Counted from the first letter of the stretch, positions 27,610 to 37,284 are shown. The stretch is DNA of 64,000 bases from DASXKD01 sp963703605 (GCA_963703605.1 CAVPFC010000058.1:1-64000), one strand, 5' to 3'. Notes: generated from the letters alone by a model not told the origin. Numbers and translations are program-made.

Positions 27610-28713
27610 TCACGCCGACGAGCGCTGCGCCCGCGCCTCCGCGATCGCGTGCAGCGCGATGCCGGCCGCGACCCCCGCGTTGAGCGACTCGGTGTCCGCC
27701 GCCATCGGGATCCGGGCGAGCACGTCGCACCGCTCCCCGACCAGCCGGGACAGACCGCGCCCCTCGGACCCGATGACGAGCACCAGCGGCGCGTCGGCGA
27801 CCTCCAGGTCGCTGACCGGTGTCGCGCCCGCCGCGTCGAGGCCGACCACGAACAGGCCCGCCTGCTGGTAGGCGGCGAGGGCGCGGGTCAGGTTCGGCGC
27901 CTGGGCGACCGGCACCCGGGCCAGCGCCCCCGCCGACGCCTTCCAGGCGCCCGCGGTCACCCGGGCCGACCGGCGCGCCGGGACGAGCACCCCGTGCCCG
28001 CCGAACGCGGCTGCCGAGCGGACCACCGCACCGAGGTTGCGCGGGTCGGTGACCCCGTCCAGCGCGACGATCAGCGCCGGGCGGCCGGTCTCTTCCGCCC
28101 TGGCCAGCAGGTCTTCCGGGGTGGCGTAGTCGTAGCCGCGGAGCCGCAGCGCCACGCCCTGGTGCACGGACCCACCGGTCAGCCGGTCGAGTTCGGCCCG
28201 CCCCGCCTCGATCATCGGGATGCCGGCCGCGGCGGCCAGGTCCACCGCCTCGCGCACCCGCTCGTCGGCGTCCCGCCGCGGCCCGGCGTACAAGGCGGCG
28301 GCGGGCACGCCCGCCCGCAGCGCCTCCACGACGGCGTTCCGCCCGGCGACCACCTCCGGCGCGTCACCGGCTCCGCGCGAGCGCCCGCCCCCGGCCTGTG
28401 GCCGCCCGCCCGGCGCGTCAGTGCCGCGTCGTTCCGCTCCCGTTTTCGATGCATAACGGCTGCCGCCACCAGCCCCGGTGCCCGTGCCGTCGGCCTGATT
28501 CCGTGGCCCGTCGCCGGGCGGGGCCCGGCGGGGCCGGGTGCCGCGGGCGGCCGCCTCCGCACGGCGCTGTGCCGGGTGCCCCGGGCGCAGGTGCGCGGGC
28601 GGGGTCGGCCCCTTGCCTTCGAGCCGGTCGCGCCCGCGCCCGCCGGTGCCCTGGCGTGGCTTGCCTGCCTTGGTGCGCCCTCCCCGCCCGGCCCTGGGCG
28701 TGCCCTCGCTCAC
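27610..28713 (-). CDS. rlmB: 23S rRNA (guanosine-2'-O)-methyltransferase
   Basis: 367 residues. After a basic, disordered N-terminal third comes the L30e-like substrate-binding domain (EVVAGRNAVVEALRAGVPA) and the knotted SPOUT domain with the three SpoU motifs: LDGVTDPRNLGAVVRSAAAFGGHGV, VLVIGSEGRGLSRLVGERCD and IPMAADTESLNAGVAAGIALH. These bind S-adenosylmethionine and modify G2251 in the ribosomal peptidyl-transferase centre. It follows cysS on the same strand, the standard actinomycete order. GTG start. Confidence 0.95.
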   Translation of the reverse strand: MSEGTPRAGRGGRTKAGKPRQGTGGRGRDRLEGKGPTPPAHLRPGHPAQRRAEAAARGTRPRRAPPGDGPRNQADGTGTGAGGGSRYASKTGAERRGTDAPGGRPQAGGGRSRGAGDAPEVVAGRNAVVEALRAGVPAAALYAGPRRDADERVREAVDLAAAAGIPMIEAGRAELDRLTGGSVHQGVALRLRGYDYATPEDLLARAEETGRPALIVALDGVTDPRNLGAVVRSAAAFGGHGVLVPARRSARVTAGAWKASAGALARVPVAQAPNLTRALAAYQQAGLFVVGLDAAGATPVSDLEVADAPLVLVIGSEGRGLSRLVGERCDVLARIPMAADTESLNAGVAAGIALHAIAEARAQRSSA

Positions 28714-28819
28714 CGGGTCCCCCGGCGACGCAGGCCGGCCTGGGACCGTGGCCGGACCGGGTGGCGGAGCGTGGCAGCCTCATCGCCCCCGCCGACCTGG
28801 CGGCGTGGCCGGGCTGGGC

Positions 28820-30244
28820 TCATCGCTTGATCTCCCACCGCGGCCCATCGGGCGTGTCCTCGATGAGCACCCCTGCCGCGTGCATGTCATCTCTGATCGC
28901 GTCCGCTGCGTCGTAGTCCTTTCGCTCCCGCGCCGCCTGCCGCTGCGCGAGCGCCACCTGGACCAGCGCGTCCACGACGGTGCGCAGGTCGCCGCCACCG
29001 CCACCGGACCACGGCGGGGACAACGGATCGATCCCGAGCACGCCGAGCATGACCCGCACCGTGGCCAGCGATGCCGCTACCGCCTCCTTGTCGCCGGAGG
29101 CCAGCGCGTTGTTGCCCTCTCTCATCGTCTCGTGCACCACGGCGAGCGCCTGCGGCACCGCGAGGTCGTCGTCGAGCGCGGCGGAGAACTCCGCGGGCAC
29201 CTCACCAGCGCTGGTGGCCTCCGCGGCGGGCCCGTCGCTGCGCCGGTCCTGCGTCCCGGCTAGCTCGGCGGCGCGGGTGACGAAGCCCTCGATCCGGCGG
29301 TACGCGGTGACCGCCTCGTCCAGCGCGGCCTGCGAGTACTCGATCATGGACCGGTAGTGCGCCTGGCCGAGGTAGTAACGCAGTTCCACCGGGCGGACCT
29401 GGGTCACCATGGCGTCGACAAGCAGCGAGTTGCCGAGGGACTTGCTCATCTTCTCCCCGGCGACCCCGACGAGCCCGTTGTGCATCCAGTACCTGGCGAA
29501 GCCGTCGCCCGCCGCGCGGGACTGGGCCAGCTCGTTCTCGTGGTGCGGGAACACCAGGTCCAGCCCGCCGCCGTGGATGTCGAAGGTAGGGCCGAGGTAG
29601 GCGGTGGCCATCGCCGAGCATTCCAGGTGCCAGCCCGGCCTGCCCGGGCCCCACGGGGTCTCCCAGGACGGCTCGCCCGGCTTGGCGCGCTTCCACAGGG
29701 TGAAGTCGCGCGGGTCCCGCTTGGCGTCGTCGGTCTCGGTATCCGCGGCCGGCCGCATGTGGTCGAGCCGCTGCCCGGACAGGGCGCCGTACTCCGGGTA
29801 GGACGCGACGTCGAAGTAGATGTCGCCGCCCGACGGGTAGGCGTGCCCGCCCTCGATCAGGCGCCGCATCAACATGATCATCTGCGGGATGTGACCGGTC
29901 GCGCGGGGTTCCACCTCCGGCGGGAGGCAGCCGAGCACGTCGTAGGCGCGGCTGAACGCCCGCTCGTTGCGCTGCGCCACGGCCCACCACGGCACGTCTT
30001 CCGCGGCGGCCACCCGGATGATCTTGTCGTCGATGTCGGTGACGTTCCGGCAGAACGTGACCTGGTAGCCGCTGGCGTTGAGCCAGCGGACCAGGATGTC
30101 GAAGTTGACCCCGGACCTGATGTGCCCGATGTGCGGCGGCGCCTGAACCGTCGCGCCACACAGGTACAGCGACACCTTCCCCGGCACAAGGGGGGAGAAC
30201 TCGCGCACGGTGCGCGTTGCGGTGTCATGAAGGCGGAGCGTCAC
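28820..30244 (-). CDS. cysS: Cysteinyl-tRNA synthetase
   Basis: 474 residues from the GTG at 30244; the longer frame to 30334 is not conserved. Class I motifs are PPHIGHIRSG (HIGH-like) and GEKMSKSLGN (KMSKS). The zinc-site Cys/His residues are in LYLCGATVQ, WHLECSAMA and FPHHENELAQS. The C-terminal part (LVQVALAQRQAARERKDYDAADAIRD) is the helical domain that binds tRNA-Cys. Actinomycetes also carry the paralogue MshC, but the downstream rlmB and full helical C-terminus mark this as the tRNA synthetase. Confidence 0.95.
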   Translation of the reverse strand: MTLRLHDTATRTVREFSPLVPGKVSLYLCGATVQAPPHIGHIRSGVNFDILVRWLNASGYQVTFCRNVTDIDDKIIRVAAAEDVPWWAVAQRNERAFSRAYDVLGCLPPEVEPRATGHIPQMIMLMRRLIEGGHAYPSGGDIYFDVASYPEYGALSGQRLDHMRPAADTETDDAKRDPRDFTLWKRAKPGEPSWETPWGPGRPGWHLECSAMATAYLGPTFDIHGGGLDLVFPHHENELAQSRAAGDGFARYWMHNGLVGVAGEKMSKSLGNSLLVDAMVTQVRPVELRYYLGQAHYRSMIEYSQAALDEAVTAYRRIEGFVTRAAELAGTQDRRSDGPAAEATSAGEVPAEFSAALDDDLAVPQALAVVHETMREGNNALASGDKEAVAASLATVRVMLGVLGIDPLSPPWSGGGGGDLRTVVDALVQVALAQRQAARERKDYDAADAIRDDMHAAGVLIEDTPDGPRWEIKR

Positions 30245-30303
30245 GCCGCCAAGGCTACCGCCCGGCACCGCCCCGCCGGGGCCGGGCGCAACGGCGGACG
30301 GGC

Positions 30304-31488
30304 TCAGCGGCGGGCGGCCCGGGCCCAGCTCCACGCGTACTCGGGGTCCTCGGCCCGGCGTGCCGCCGGCCCGAGGCCCAGCGGCCGGAACGTGTCGATC
30401 ATCACGGCGGTCTCATCGGTGGTGGTCTTCCCCTCGGCCAGCCCCGCGACGGCGGCCTCCACCGCACCGGGCTGCGGGCCGTGGGTGAACCCCGACGGGT
30501 GCAGCGTGATCGAGCCGAGCCCGACCCCGGAGCCCTTCCGGGCGGTGTAGTCCCCGCCGACGTAGAACATCATCTCGTCGGAGTCAACGTTGTGATGGTT
30601 GTAGGGAATGGGGACGGCGGCCGGGTCGAAGTCGAGCGGGCGCGGGCAGAACGAGCAGATCACGAAGTTGGGGCCCTCGAACGTCTGGTGCACCGGCGGC
30701 GGGGCGTGGGTCCGCTTCACGACCGGCTCGAAGTCGGCGATGTTGAACGCGAACGGGTACAGGCACCCGTCCCAGCCCACCACGTCGAACGGGTGCCGGG
30801 CATAGGTCAGCCGGGTCAGGCCGGCCCTGGTCCGCACGATGACCGGGACGTCCTCCCCCTCGGCAAGCAGGGGGCCCTCGGGGCCGCGCAGGTCGCGCTC
30901 GCTGTAGGGGGCGTGCTCAAGGAACTGGCCGTACTGCGACAGGTAGCGCCGGGGCGGCCTGATGTGCCCGCTGGCCGCCACGCAGAGCGCCGTCACGCCG
31001 GGGGCGGCGGCTATCCAGCGGTGAATGGTCCCCCGCGGAATCACGATGTAGTCACCGGCCCCGGCGCTGATCGAGCCGTAGACGGACTCGAAGCGCGCAC
31101 TGCCGTATTGCAAGTAAATGGCTTCGTCGCCGGCGGAATTCCGGTAGAGCTCCGAGGGCGCGTCCGCAGCGGCGAAAGAAATCCGCACGTCGTCATTCGC
31201 GAACAGAAGCTGACGGCCGAGTACGAGGTCACCACCCTGGGGCAGGTCACCGGTGCGCACGTGGCGCGGTAGCAGTGGGTGATTCGGCGCGCCATCTTCG
31301 GCGGCGGCACCGGAGATTCCCTCGCTCTTTGTTATCGCGGTGGGCGGGTGCACGTGATAGAGAAGCGAGGAGTCGGAGACGAAGCCCTCTTCGCCCATCA
31401 GCTCCTCGGAGTACAGGCCGCCGTCTGGGCGCTGGAAGCGCACATGGCGCTTACGGGGAATCTCTCCGGCGACCCGGTAGTACGGCAT
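30304..31488 (-). CDS. hmgA: Homogentisate 1,2-dioxygenase
   Basis: 394 residues. AGGAGA lies 5 nt before the ATG. Family-defining stretches are LYHVHPPTAI, the cupin DYIVIPRGTIHRWI, the iron-site region IPYNHHNVDSDEMMFYVGGDY (His and Glu ligands) and HPSGFTHGPQPGA. It opens the ring of homogentisate, the last aromatic intermediate of tyrosine and phenylalanine breakdown, giving maleylacetoacetate. The next enzymes of the pathway are not adjacent. It is inserted between cysS and ispF relative to the usual order. Confidence 0.95.
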   Translation of the reverse strand: MPYYRVAGEIPRKRHVRFQRPDGGLYSEELMGEEGFVSDSSLLYHVHPPTAITKSEGISGAAAEDGAPNHPLLPRHVRTGDLPQGGDLVLGRQLLFANDDVRISFAAADAPSELYRNSAGDEAIYLQYGSARFESVYGSISAGAGDYIVIPRGTIHRWIAAAPGVTALCVAASGHIRPPRRYLSQYGQFLEHAPYSERDLRGPEGPLLAEGEDVPVIVRTRAGLTRLTYARHPFDVVGWDGCLYPFAFNIADFEPVVKRTHAPPPVHQTFEGPNFVICSFCPRPLDFDPAAVPIPYNHHNVDSDEMMFYVGGDYTARKGSGVGLGSITLHPSGFTHGPQPGAVEAAVAGLAEGKTTTDETAVMIDTFRPLGLGPAARRAEDPEYAWSWARAARR

Positions 31489-31681
31489 ATCGTCTCCTTT
31501 GACGCCGCGATCTAACAGCGAGTGGCCACCCGCCGTTTAGCCGCCGTACCACGCGAGTCTGGTACCGCACCCGCATCGCTGCGGCGCGGCTAACTCTCGG
31601 CGCGGAATGGGCGCTGTAGTTTCGACTATAGGCGGGCCTCATCAGCCCGAGCAGTGCCGCAGGAAGGACCCCCACCCTCCG

Positions 31682-32951
31682 ATGAGTAACTATTCCGCTG
31701 GCCAAGGCCCCTACCCCGCGGACCCCCACCCGAGGCTCGGGCTGGCCGCGCTTACCGCGGTGATTGCCGGTGTGGTGCTGCTGGCCGCCGCCGCATTCGT
31801 GCTTTCTTACCCGGGAATCCATCAGCTCGCGCTCCACGCCGGGGTCAGCCCGGGCCTGGCCAAGCTGTACCCGCTTATCTTCGACGCCATGCTGGTGGTT
31901 GCGGGCGCCGCCGCCCTGGCGCTGCGCGGAGCCGGGTGGTGGCCGCGGGCCTATGCGTGGTTTTCGCTGTTGCTCCTGGTCACGGTCGTCGCGGTCGGCG
32001 ATGCCGTTCGTGCCACGAACGTCGCCCTGCCGCTCCAGCCCACCCGCGCGGTCGCGGCGGTTACGCCGTGGGTGCTCCTGCTGCTCGCGTTCGGCCTGCT
32101 GCTGGAGATGCTGCGGCACCTGCGCCGGACCCGGACGGCCGCGGCCCAGCAGGGGAACGCTGGCCGGGCGGCCGCGGCGGGTGGGCCGGCCGCGGCGGGC
32201 CAGGCCACGGCCGGCGGCACGACCGAGCGGCAGCACGGTGGGCGGGGGCACGACCGGGGGTGCCGACGCCGCGGCGCGAGCGCCGGTGACCTGGGCCGGT
32301 GCCGACGGCGCCGGTGCGGGACGCTCGCTCCCGGCGCCGCGGTCCGGGCTTGACCTGCTGCTGGGACCCCGGGAGATAGAGGCCCCCGCGATGGCGGGCG
32401 CGCAGCAGGACGCGGGCGCCGCGACGGCCGGATACGCGGGCTATCACGACGGGGGCCAGTACCCGGACCCGGTGGCCTACGGCCCGGAAACCGGTTACGT
32501 GCACCCGGACAGTTACGCCGATCCGGTGCGCTACCGCGCTGGGCCCGATGGGACCGCCGGCCCGGCCGGCAACGGCGGCGGTCCCGGGCCCGGCGACGCC
32601 TCCGGCCAGCCCGGCTCGCCTGCCAAGGCGCAGGACGCCGCCGGGCCCCGCGAGCAAGCGGCACCGGAGACCGGGGCCAAGGCTTCGCAGCCCGGCCCTG
32701 CCGCGGCCGCAGCGGCCGCACCGGCCGCGGCACCTCCGGAGGGCCCGGATTCGTCGCCGACGCCGGAGACCCCAGCCGGGGCCGCAGCGCAGAACGGCCC
32801 GGCCGCTGCGGCGGGCCCGGCTGCAACGGCGGAGAACCCGGCCGGGGAGGCCGGCTCGCCGGGCCCGGCCGACGACACCCCCGCCGAGAAGCCCGCTCCG
32901 GCGCCCTTGCTGGAGCGGCTGCGCAGCACCCCGGCACCGCCCGAGGAGTGA
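31682..32951 (+). CDS. DUF2637-type membrane protein with long low-complexity tail (one frameshift)
   Basis: The N-terminal 140 residues hold four membrane helices with the DUF2637/SpdB-like pattern (LAALTAVIAGVVLLAAAAFVLSY, LYPLIFDAMLVVAGAAALALRG, WPRAYAWFSLLLLVTVVAVGDA, TPWVLLLLAFGLLLEMLRHLRR). The conserved Asp and the short loops agree with that family. A one-base shift near 32240, inside a run of G, moves the frame; continuing gives a tail of about 240 residues rich in Ala, Gly and Pro with a YxPxxxYGPETGYVHPDSY segment. Relatives are found both on conjugative plasmids and in chromosomes. Function unknown; the tail is probably disordered and cytoplasmic. Confidence 0.7.
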
Positions 32952-33228
32952 GGGCAACGGCCGCGCCGCGGCCGGGACTAGCCGTGGACTAGCCGGATCG
33001 CCCGGCCAGCTCGCCGAGGCTGCCCTTCGTGGCGCCATCCTTCGCGGTGGCGGCCTCGGCGCGCGTGCGGTGAGGCCCTTCTGCTGTCACAGGCGCACCC
33101 GGTCCATCTCGGGGTGCAGCGTTCGTCGTCTGGGTGGGACCGGCTGCCGACGGCGGCCACGACGGGTTAAGAATGCCCGGCAGCCACCCACCGACCCGTC
33201 AGCGAAAGCTCAGCGAAGGAGCACTGCC

Positions 33229-33651
33229 ATGAACACCACGGGCCAGATCAGCCAGATCCAGCTGGTGGTCATCCCCGTCACCGACCAGGACCGGTCGGTG
33301 GCGTTCTACGAGTCCCTGGGATTCGAGAAGCGCGCCGACTTTCCCTGGCGCGACGGCTACCGGTGGATCGAGGTCTACCCGCAGGGCGGTTCGGCCGGGC
33401 TCGCCCTCGTCCCGCCCGGGCCCGGCGACCGCGCCGGGGTCCAGACCGGCATCATCCTCAACACCGATGACATCGACGCCGCGCACGCGCGCCTGCGGGC
33501 GCTCGGGGTCGACGCCGACGCCGAAATCGCGCGGCCAGGCTCGCCAGCCGAGATCCGGATCGGCGCCGTCCAGGTCGCCGGCCCCGTCCCGCCCATGTTC
33601 TACCTGCGCGACCCCGACGCCAACACCCTCCTAATGGTCCAGCCCGGCTAA
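33229..33651 (+). CDS. VOC-family (glyoxalase-like) protein
   Basis: 140 residues with AAGGAG 7 nt before the ATG. Beta-alpha-beta units: IQLVVIPVTDQDRSVAFYESLGFEK, then the second half with GIILNTDDIDAAHARLRALGVDADAE and the ending MFYLRDPDANTLLMVQP, where the Asp-Pro-(D/E)-x-N and final Gln/Glu-like positions are typical of the fold. It converges on ispF and their stop codons overlap by 4 nt (CTAA). Ligand unknown. Confidence 0.82.
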   Translation: MNTTGQISQIQLVVIPVTDQDRSVAFYESLGFEKRADFPWRDGYRWIEVYPQGGSAGLALVPPGPGDRAGVQTGIILNTDDIDAAHARLRALGVDADAEIARPGSPAEIRIGAVQVAGPVPPMFYLRDPDANTLLMVQPG

Positions 33652-34133
33652 CCGGCAGGGATAACCAGGGCCGTCGCAATCGCGGCGATGCCCTCACCGC
33701 GGCCGGTCAGGCCCAGGCCGTCGGTGGTGGTGCCGGACACGCTGACCGGCGCACCGCCAAGCGCCCCGGAGAGCACCTTTTCCGCCTCCTCGCGCCGCGC
33801 CGCGATCCGCGGCCGGTTCCCGATCACCTGGATGGCGACGTTCCCGACGGTGAACCCCGCTTCGGTGAGCAACGCGGCCGTGGCCCGCAGCAACGAGGCC
33901 CCCGACGCCCCGGCCCAGCCCGGCTCGGCGGTGCCGAACTGGGCACCCAGGTCACCGAGGCCGGCGGCGGACAGCAGCGCATCGCAGGCGGCATGCGCCG
34001 CCACATCCCCATCGGAGTGGCCGGTCAGCCCGTCCTCGCCGGGCCAGAACAACCCGGCCAGACGCAGCGGCCTGCCGGGAGCAAGCGGATGCACGTCGGT
34101 GCCCACGCCCACTCTCGGCAAGTCACCGGGCAT
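33648..34133 (-). CDS. ispF: 2-C-methyl-D-erythritol 2,4-cyclodiphosphate synthase
   Basis: 161 residues. RVGVGTDVHPL provides Asp13 and His15, and GHSDGDVAAHA provides the second His (about 47), together the metal site of the family; TTTDGLGLTGRGEGIAA is the C-terminal signature. It makes MEcPP in the non-mevalonate isoprenoid pathway. It lies 30 nt downstream of carD on the same strand. In most actinomycetes ispD sits between carD and ispF; there is no room for it here. Confidence 0.95.
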   Translation of the reverse strand: MPGDLPRVGVGTDVHPLAPGRPLRLAGLFWPGEDGLTGHSDGDVAAHAACDALLSAAGLGDLGAQFGTAEPGWAGASGASLLRATAALLTEAGFTVGNVAIQVIGNRPRIAARREEAEKVLSGALGGAPVSVSGTTTDGLGLTGRGEGIAAIATALVIPAG

Positions 34134-34163
34134 GCGAAACCAGCCCTAACTCAAAGGTGCTGG

Positions 34164-34646
34164 TCAGGAGGCGAGGATCTCGTCGAGAAGCGCCTCGGCC
34201 TTGTCCTCGTTGGTCTTCTCGGCCAGCGCGAGTTCGCTCACCAGAATCTGGCGGGCCTTCGCCAGCATCCGCTTCTCACCAGCGGACAGCCCGCGCTCCC
34301 TGTCCCTGCGCCACAGGTCACGTACGACCTCGGCCACCTTGTTGACGTCGCCGGAGGCGAGCTTCTCCAGGTTGGCCTTGTACCGCCGGGACCAGTTGGT
34401 CGGCTCCTCGGTGTGCGGGGCGCGCAGCACCTCGAACACTCGTTCCAGACCCTCTTGCCCCACGACATCGCGCACGCCAACAAGTTCTGCGTTCTCCGCA
34501 GGCACGCGCACTGTCAGGTCGCCCTTGTCGACCTTGAGGACCAGATAGGTCATCGCAGCGCCCTTGATCGTACGGGTCTCGATCTCTTCGATACGAGCAG
34601 CCCCATGGTGGGGGTAGACGACCGTGTCGCCGACCTTGAAAGTCAT
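34164..34646 (-). CDS. carD: CarD-family RNA polymerase-binding regulator
   Basis: 160 residues, the normal length. The N-terminal Tudor-like domain (MTFKVGDTVVYPHHGAARIEEIE) binds the RNA polymerase beta lobe, and the basic C-terminal helical domain (WSRRYKANLEKLASGDVNKVAEVVRDLWRRDRERGLSAGEKRML) contacts upstream-fork DNA. It stabilises open promoter complexes, mainly for rRNA and other housekeeping genes. The ATG at 34646 gives the conserved N-terminus; an ATG three codons earlier is possible. Confidence 0.96.
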   Translation of the reverse strand: MTFKVGDTVVYPHHGAARIEEIETRTIKGAAMTYLVLKVDKGDLTVRVPAENAELVGVRDVVGQEGLERVFEVLRAPHTEEPTNWSRRYKANLEKLASGDVNKVAEVVRDLWRRDRERGLSAGEKRMLAKARQILVSELALAEKTNEDKAEALLDEILAS

Positions 34647-34733
34647 CTGGCACATACCCCTTCCGCTACTCCCATGCTACCACGTCAAACGCGGCGGCCT
34701 AGCCCGGCTTGACGGCAAACATGCAGGTCAAGG

Positions 34734-34745
34734 GGTTAATTAACC
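34734..34745. promoter_or_regulatory. AT-rich palindrome GGTTAATTAACC in the carD promoter region
   Basis: A perfect 12-bp palindrome, very AT-rich for this genome, lies 88 nt upstream of carD and in the 311-nt divergent gap (34647-34957) before the next gene. It could be an operator or part of a promoter for either gene. The rest of the gap shows no gene. Confidence 0.45.
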
Positions 34746-34957
34746 GATCTGAAAGTGACGCGTGAGCGGGCCTGGCGCGCACCGTCCGCGCACGCTCCGC
34801 AGCGAGGGAGCTACCGGGCAGCCGCCCGAACCGGGCGGCGCCGGGCCCCCGCGGACGGGTGGAGAATGACGGGGCCGCGATTGTTGGGCGGTGACGTGGC
34901 GGCCGCTGCTGACTCATACTGGAGGGGAACGAGGCCGCTCGTGCGGGAGAGATGCGC

Positions 34958-35761
34958 GTGAACAGTAGCGGCGACCCCGGGCGAGACGATTACGGTCTGC
35001 CACCGGTCGACATCGAGGTGCCGGACGATGCCCGGGAACTCGACAGAGACGTGCAGGCCTACCGGCGAGAGCTCAGGTCCCAGCGCCGGCGCAACCTGGC
35101 CAGGAGGGTGTACGGGCCCCTCACCAGGGACGGCATGGTCCTCCCGCTGCTGGCCGGCTGCCTCGCGCTTACCCTGCTCGCCGCGACGTTGCTCACGGTG
35201 TTCACCGTCGGCCAGGGCGTGGACAACGGGCCGCTGGGACACCCGGCCGCCTCCCGTTCGAGTGCCGCGCCCGGGATTTCCGGGGGCACAGCCGCGGCCC
35301 TGTCCCCGGCGATACGCCAGCCGAAGGGGCTGCTCCCGGACGCCTATGTCTTGGCCGACGGCGCACCCGAGTCGCTGCACGCGCTGATAGGCCAGGGGGT
35401 GCTGGTGCTCGCCCTGATCCCGCAGGCCTGCAACTGCTTCAACGACCTGCGGCAGCTCACCGTCGAGGCCGAGCAGGGCGGAGCGCTGGTCTACCTTGTC
35501 GGCATGCGGAACGCCGACGTGAGCAGCTACCCCCGGCGGCTCGACCTCGGCGCCAGGCAAGCGCTCGAGGACGTCCAAGGCAGCTTCCCGCGGTCCTACT
35601 ACGGGCGACGTCTCGCGGCGGTGCTGGTCCGCGATGACGGCTCGGTGGCCGACATCGTGCCCGACCGAGGCCACGGCTTCCAGATCGCCCAGACGGTGCG
35701 CCAGCTCAGCTCCGCCCGTTCCGGAGGAACGCCGTCCCCGATCGCGTCGGCGACCGGCTAG
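34958..35761 (+). CDS. Single-pass membrane protein of unknown function, thioredoxin-like C-terminus
   Basis: 267 residues. GTG at 34958 has GGGAG about 8 nt upstream; an ATG six bases earlier is too close. An acidic and basic cytoplasmic segment is followed by one membrane helix (MVLPLLAGCLALTLLAATLLTVF), then an extracytoplasmic domain. The latter has VLVLALIPQACNCFNDLRQLTVEAEQ, reminiscent of the CxC region of a thioredoxin-like fold, and ends with a Ser/Gly-rich stretch. It is divergent from carD and followed by a lipoprotein gene, suggesting an envelope function; I do not recognise a specific family. Confidence 0.65.
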   Translation: MNSSGDPGRDDYGLPPVDIEVPDDARELDRDVQAYRRELRSQRRRNLARRVYGPLTRDGMVLPLLAGCLALTLLAATLLTVFTVGQGVDNGPLGHPAASRSSAAPGISGGTAAALSPAIRQPKGLLPDAYVLADGAPESLHALIGQGVLVLALIPQACNCFNDLRQLTVEAEQGGALVYLVGMRNADVSSYPRRLDLGARQALEDVQGSFPRSYYGRRLAAVLVRDDGSVADIVPDRGHGFQIAQTVRQLSSARSGGTPSPIASATG

Positions 35762-35891
35762 GGCTCCCTGTTCCCGCCCCCGGCTTCGCCTGGCGCGTTC
35801 GCCAGGGCCGGCGTCACTGTCGCGATCACGGGCCGATACGCTGTGCCGCGTCCCAGTCTGTGCCCGGGTGGAGCCGGAGGGAGAGCGCCAA

Positions 35892-36497
35892 GTGATCCGC
35901 AGCAGCCGCGGCGTTCCGCCGCTGCGAGGCCTGTTCATCGCGGCGGCCGCCGTGCTGGTTCCGGCGATCGCCGGGTGTGAGGCCGGGCTCAACGCCCCTT
36001 CCCAGCAGTGGCATCAGCCGACGCCGGGCGCCTCCGCGATCGCGGGCCAGACGATGCGGATCAACAACATGTTCGTGCTCGGCCCGGCGCCCGGCTTCAC
36101 GCTCCCGGCCGGTGCCTCGGCCGGCTTGTTCTTCGCCCTGAACAACAGCGGCGTCCGGGACCGGCTGATCGGCATCACGGCCCCCGGCTCGGCGTCGGCG
36201 ATTCAGGTACCGGCCGGTGGGATCAGCGTGGGCCGGGAGCAGTCGCTGCTGCTCACCGGCCCGGCGCCCCGGGTGATACTGCGGCACCTCACCCGGTCGC
36301 TGCACGGTGGCCAGTACGTCCGGGTGAACATGAACTTCCAGACCGCCGGCCACATAACGCTGCTCGTCCCGGTGATGCCGCGGGCCGCGTTCTACGCGAC
36401 CTTCTCGCCGGCACCGCGTCTTTTCCTGCGGCCGTCCCCGACCGTGACCCCGATATCGGCGGCAACCCCGACGCCGTCGCCCTCCGCGACGTCGTAG
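35892..36497 (+). CDS. Lipoprotein resembling PCu(A)C copper chaperones
   Basis: 201 residues from a GTG with GGAGGGAGAG upstream. Signal sequence with a lipobox (VPAIAGC, Cys at about residue 25) predicts membrane anchoring outside the cell. The rest is beta-rich, with MRINNMFVLGPAPG, GLFFALNNSG and a C-terminal VNMNFQTAGHITLLVPVMP that fit the cupredoxin-like PCu(A)C fold, although the metal-binding Met and His pattern is incomplete. It follows a membrane protein on the same strand. A copper role is only a weak inference. Confidence 0.6.
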   Translation: MIRSSRGVPPLRGLFIAAAAVLVPAIAGCEAGLNAPSQQWHQPTPGASAIAGQTMRINNMFVLGPAPGFTLPAGASAGLFFALNNSGVRDRLIGITAPGSASAIQVPAGGISVGREQSLLLTGPAPRVILRHLTRSLHGGQYVRVNMNFQTAGHITLLVPVMPRAAFYATFSPAPRLFLRPSPTVTPISAATPTPSPSATS

Positions 36498-36597
36498 TTG
36501 TAGCCCACCCGCCGGTGACCGGACCGCTCCCGGGCCGCCCGGTGGCCGTTCGCCCCAGCGCAAGCAGCCGGGCGCCGCGGCCCGAGCGGCCGGGTGC

Positions 36598-37284
36598 TCA
36601 GTCGCCTGGCTCGAACTTGTAGCCGAGCCCGCGGACCGTGATGATGTGCCGCGGGTTGCCCGGGTCGGTCTCCACCTTGGCCCGCAGCCGCTTGATGTGC
36701 ACGTCCAGGGTCTTGGTGTCGCCGACGTAGTCCGCGCCCCAGACCCGGTCGATGAGCTGCATCCGGGCCAGCACCCGGCCCACGTTGCGCAGCAGCACCT
36801 CGAGCAGCTCGAATTCCTTGAGCGGCACCTGCACCTGCTGCCCCCGGACCGTCACCACGTGGCGGTCCACGTCCATCCGGACCGGGCCCGACTCCATGAT
36901 CGACCCGCCGGGCTCGTCCGGCTCGCCGCGGCGGCGCAGCACGGCGCGCATCCTGGCGACCAGTTCCCGGGACGAGAACGGCTTGGTGACGTAGTCGTCG
37001 GCGCCGAGTTCCAGGCCCACGACCTTGTCGATCTCGCTGTCCTTGGCGGTCAGCATGATCACCGGAACGTTTGACCGCTCGCGTAGCGTGCGGCACACCT
37101 CGCTGCCGGGCAGCCCGGGAAGCATGAGGTCCAGCAGCACGAGATCGGCGCCGTGCCGGTCGAAGGCCTCGATCGCGTCCGGCCCGGTCGGGCAGACGGC
37201 CACCTCGAAGCCCTCGCGGCGCAACATGTAGGACAGCGCGTCGCTGAACGACTCCTCGTCCTCGACCACGAGCACGCGTGTCAC
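36598..37284 (-). CDS. regX3: Two-component response regulator RegX3
   Basis: 228 residues. Receiver domain: VVEDEESFSDALSYML, phosphoacceptor Asp in LVLLDLMLPGLPG, Thr in MLTAKDS and Lys in DDYVTKPFSS. The OmpR/PhoB-type winged helix follows (LKEFELLEVLLRNVGRVLARMQLIDRVWG, GLGYKFEPG). GTG start with GGGAGG 7 nt upstream, overlapping the senX3 stop (GTGA), so it is translated with the kinase. The SenX3-RegX3 system controls phosphate-starvation genes in actinomycetes. Confidence 0.95.
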   Translation of the reverse strand: MTRVLVVEDEESFSDALSYMLRREGFEVAVCPTGPDAIEAFDRHGADLVLLDLMLPGLPGSEVCRTLRERSNVPVIMLTAKDSEIDKVVGLELGADDYVTKPFSSRELVARMRAVLRRRGEPDEPGGSIMESGPVRMDVDRHVVTVRGQQVQVPLKEFELLEVLLRNVGRVLARMQLIDRVWGADYVGDTKTLDVHIKRLRAKVETDPGNPRHIITVRGLGYKFEPGD

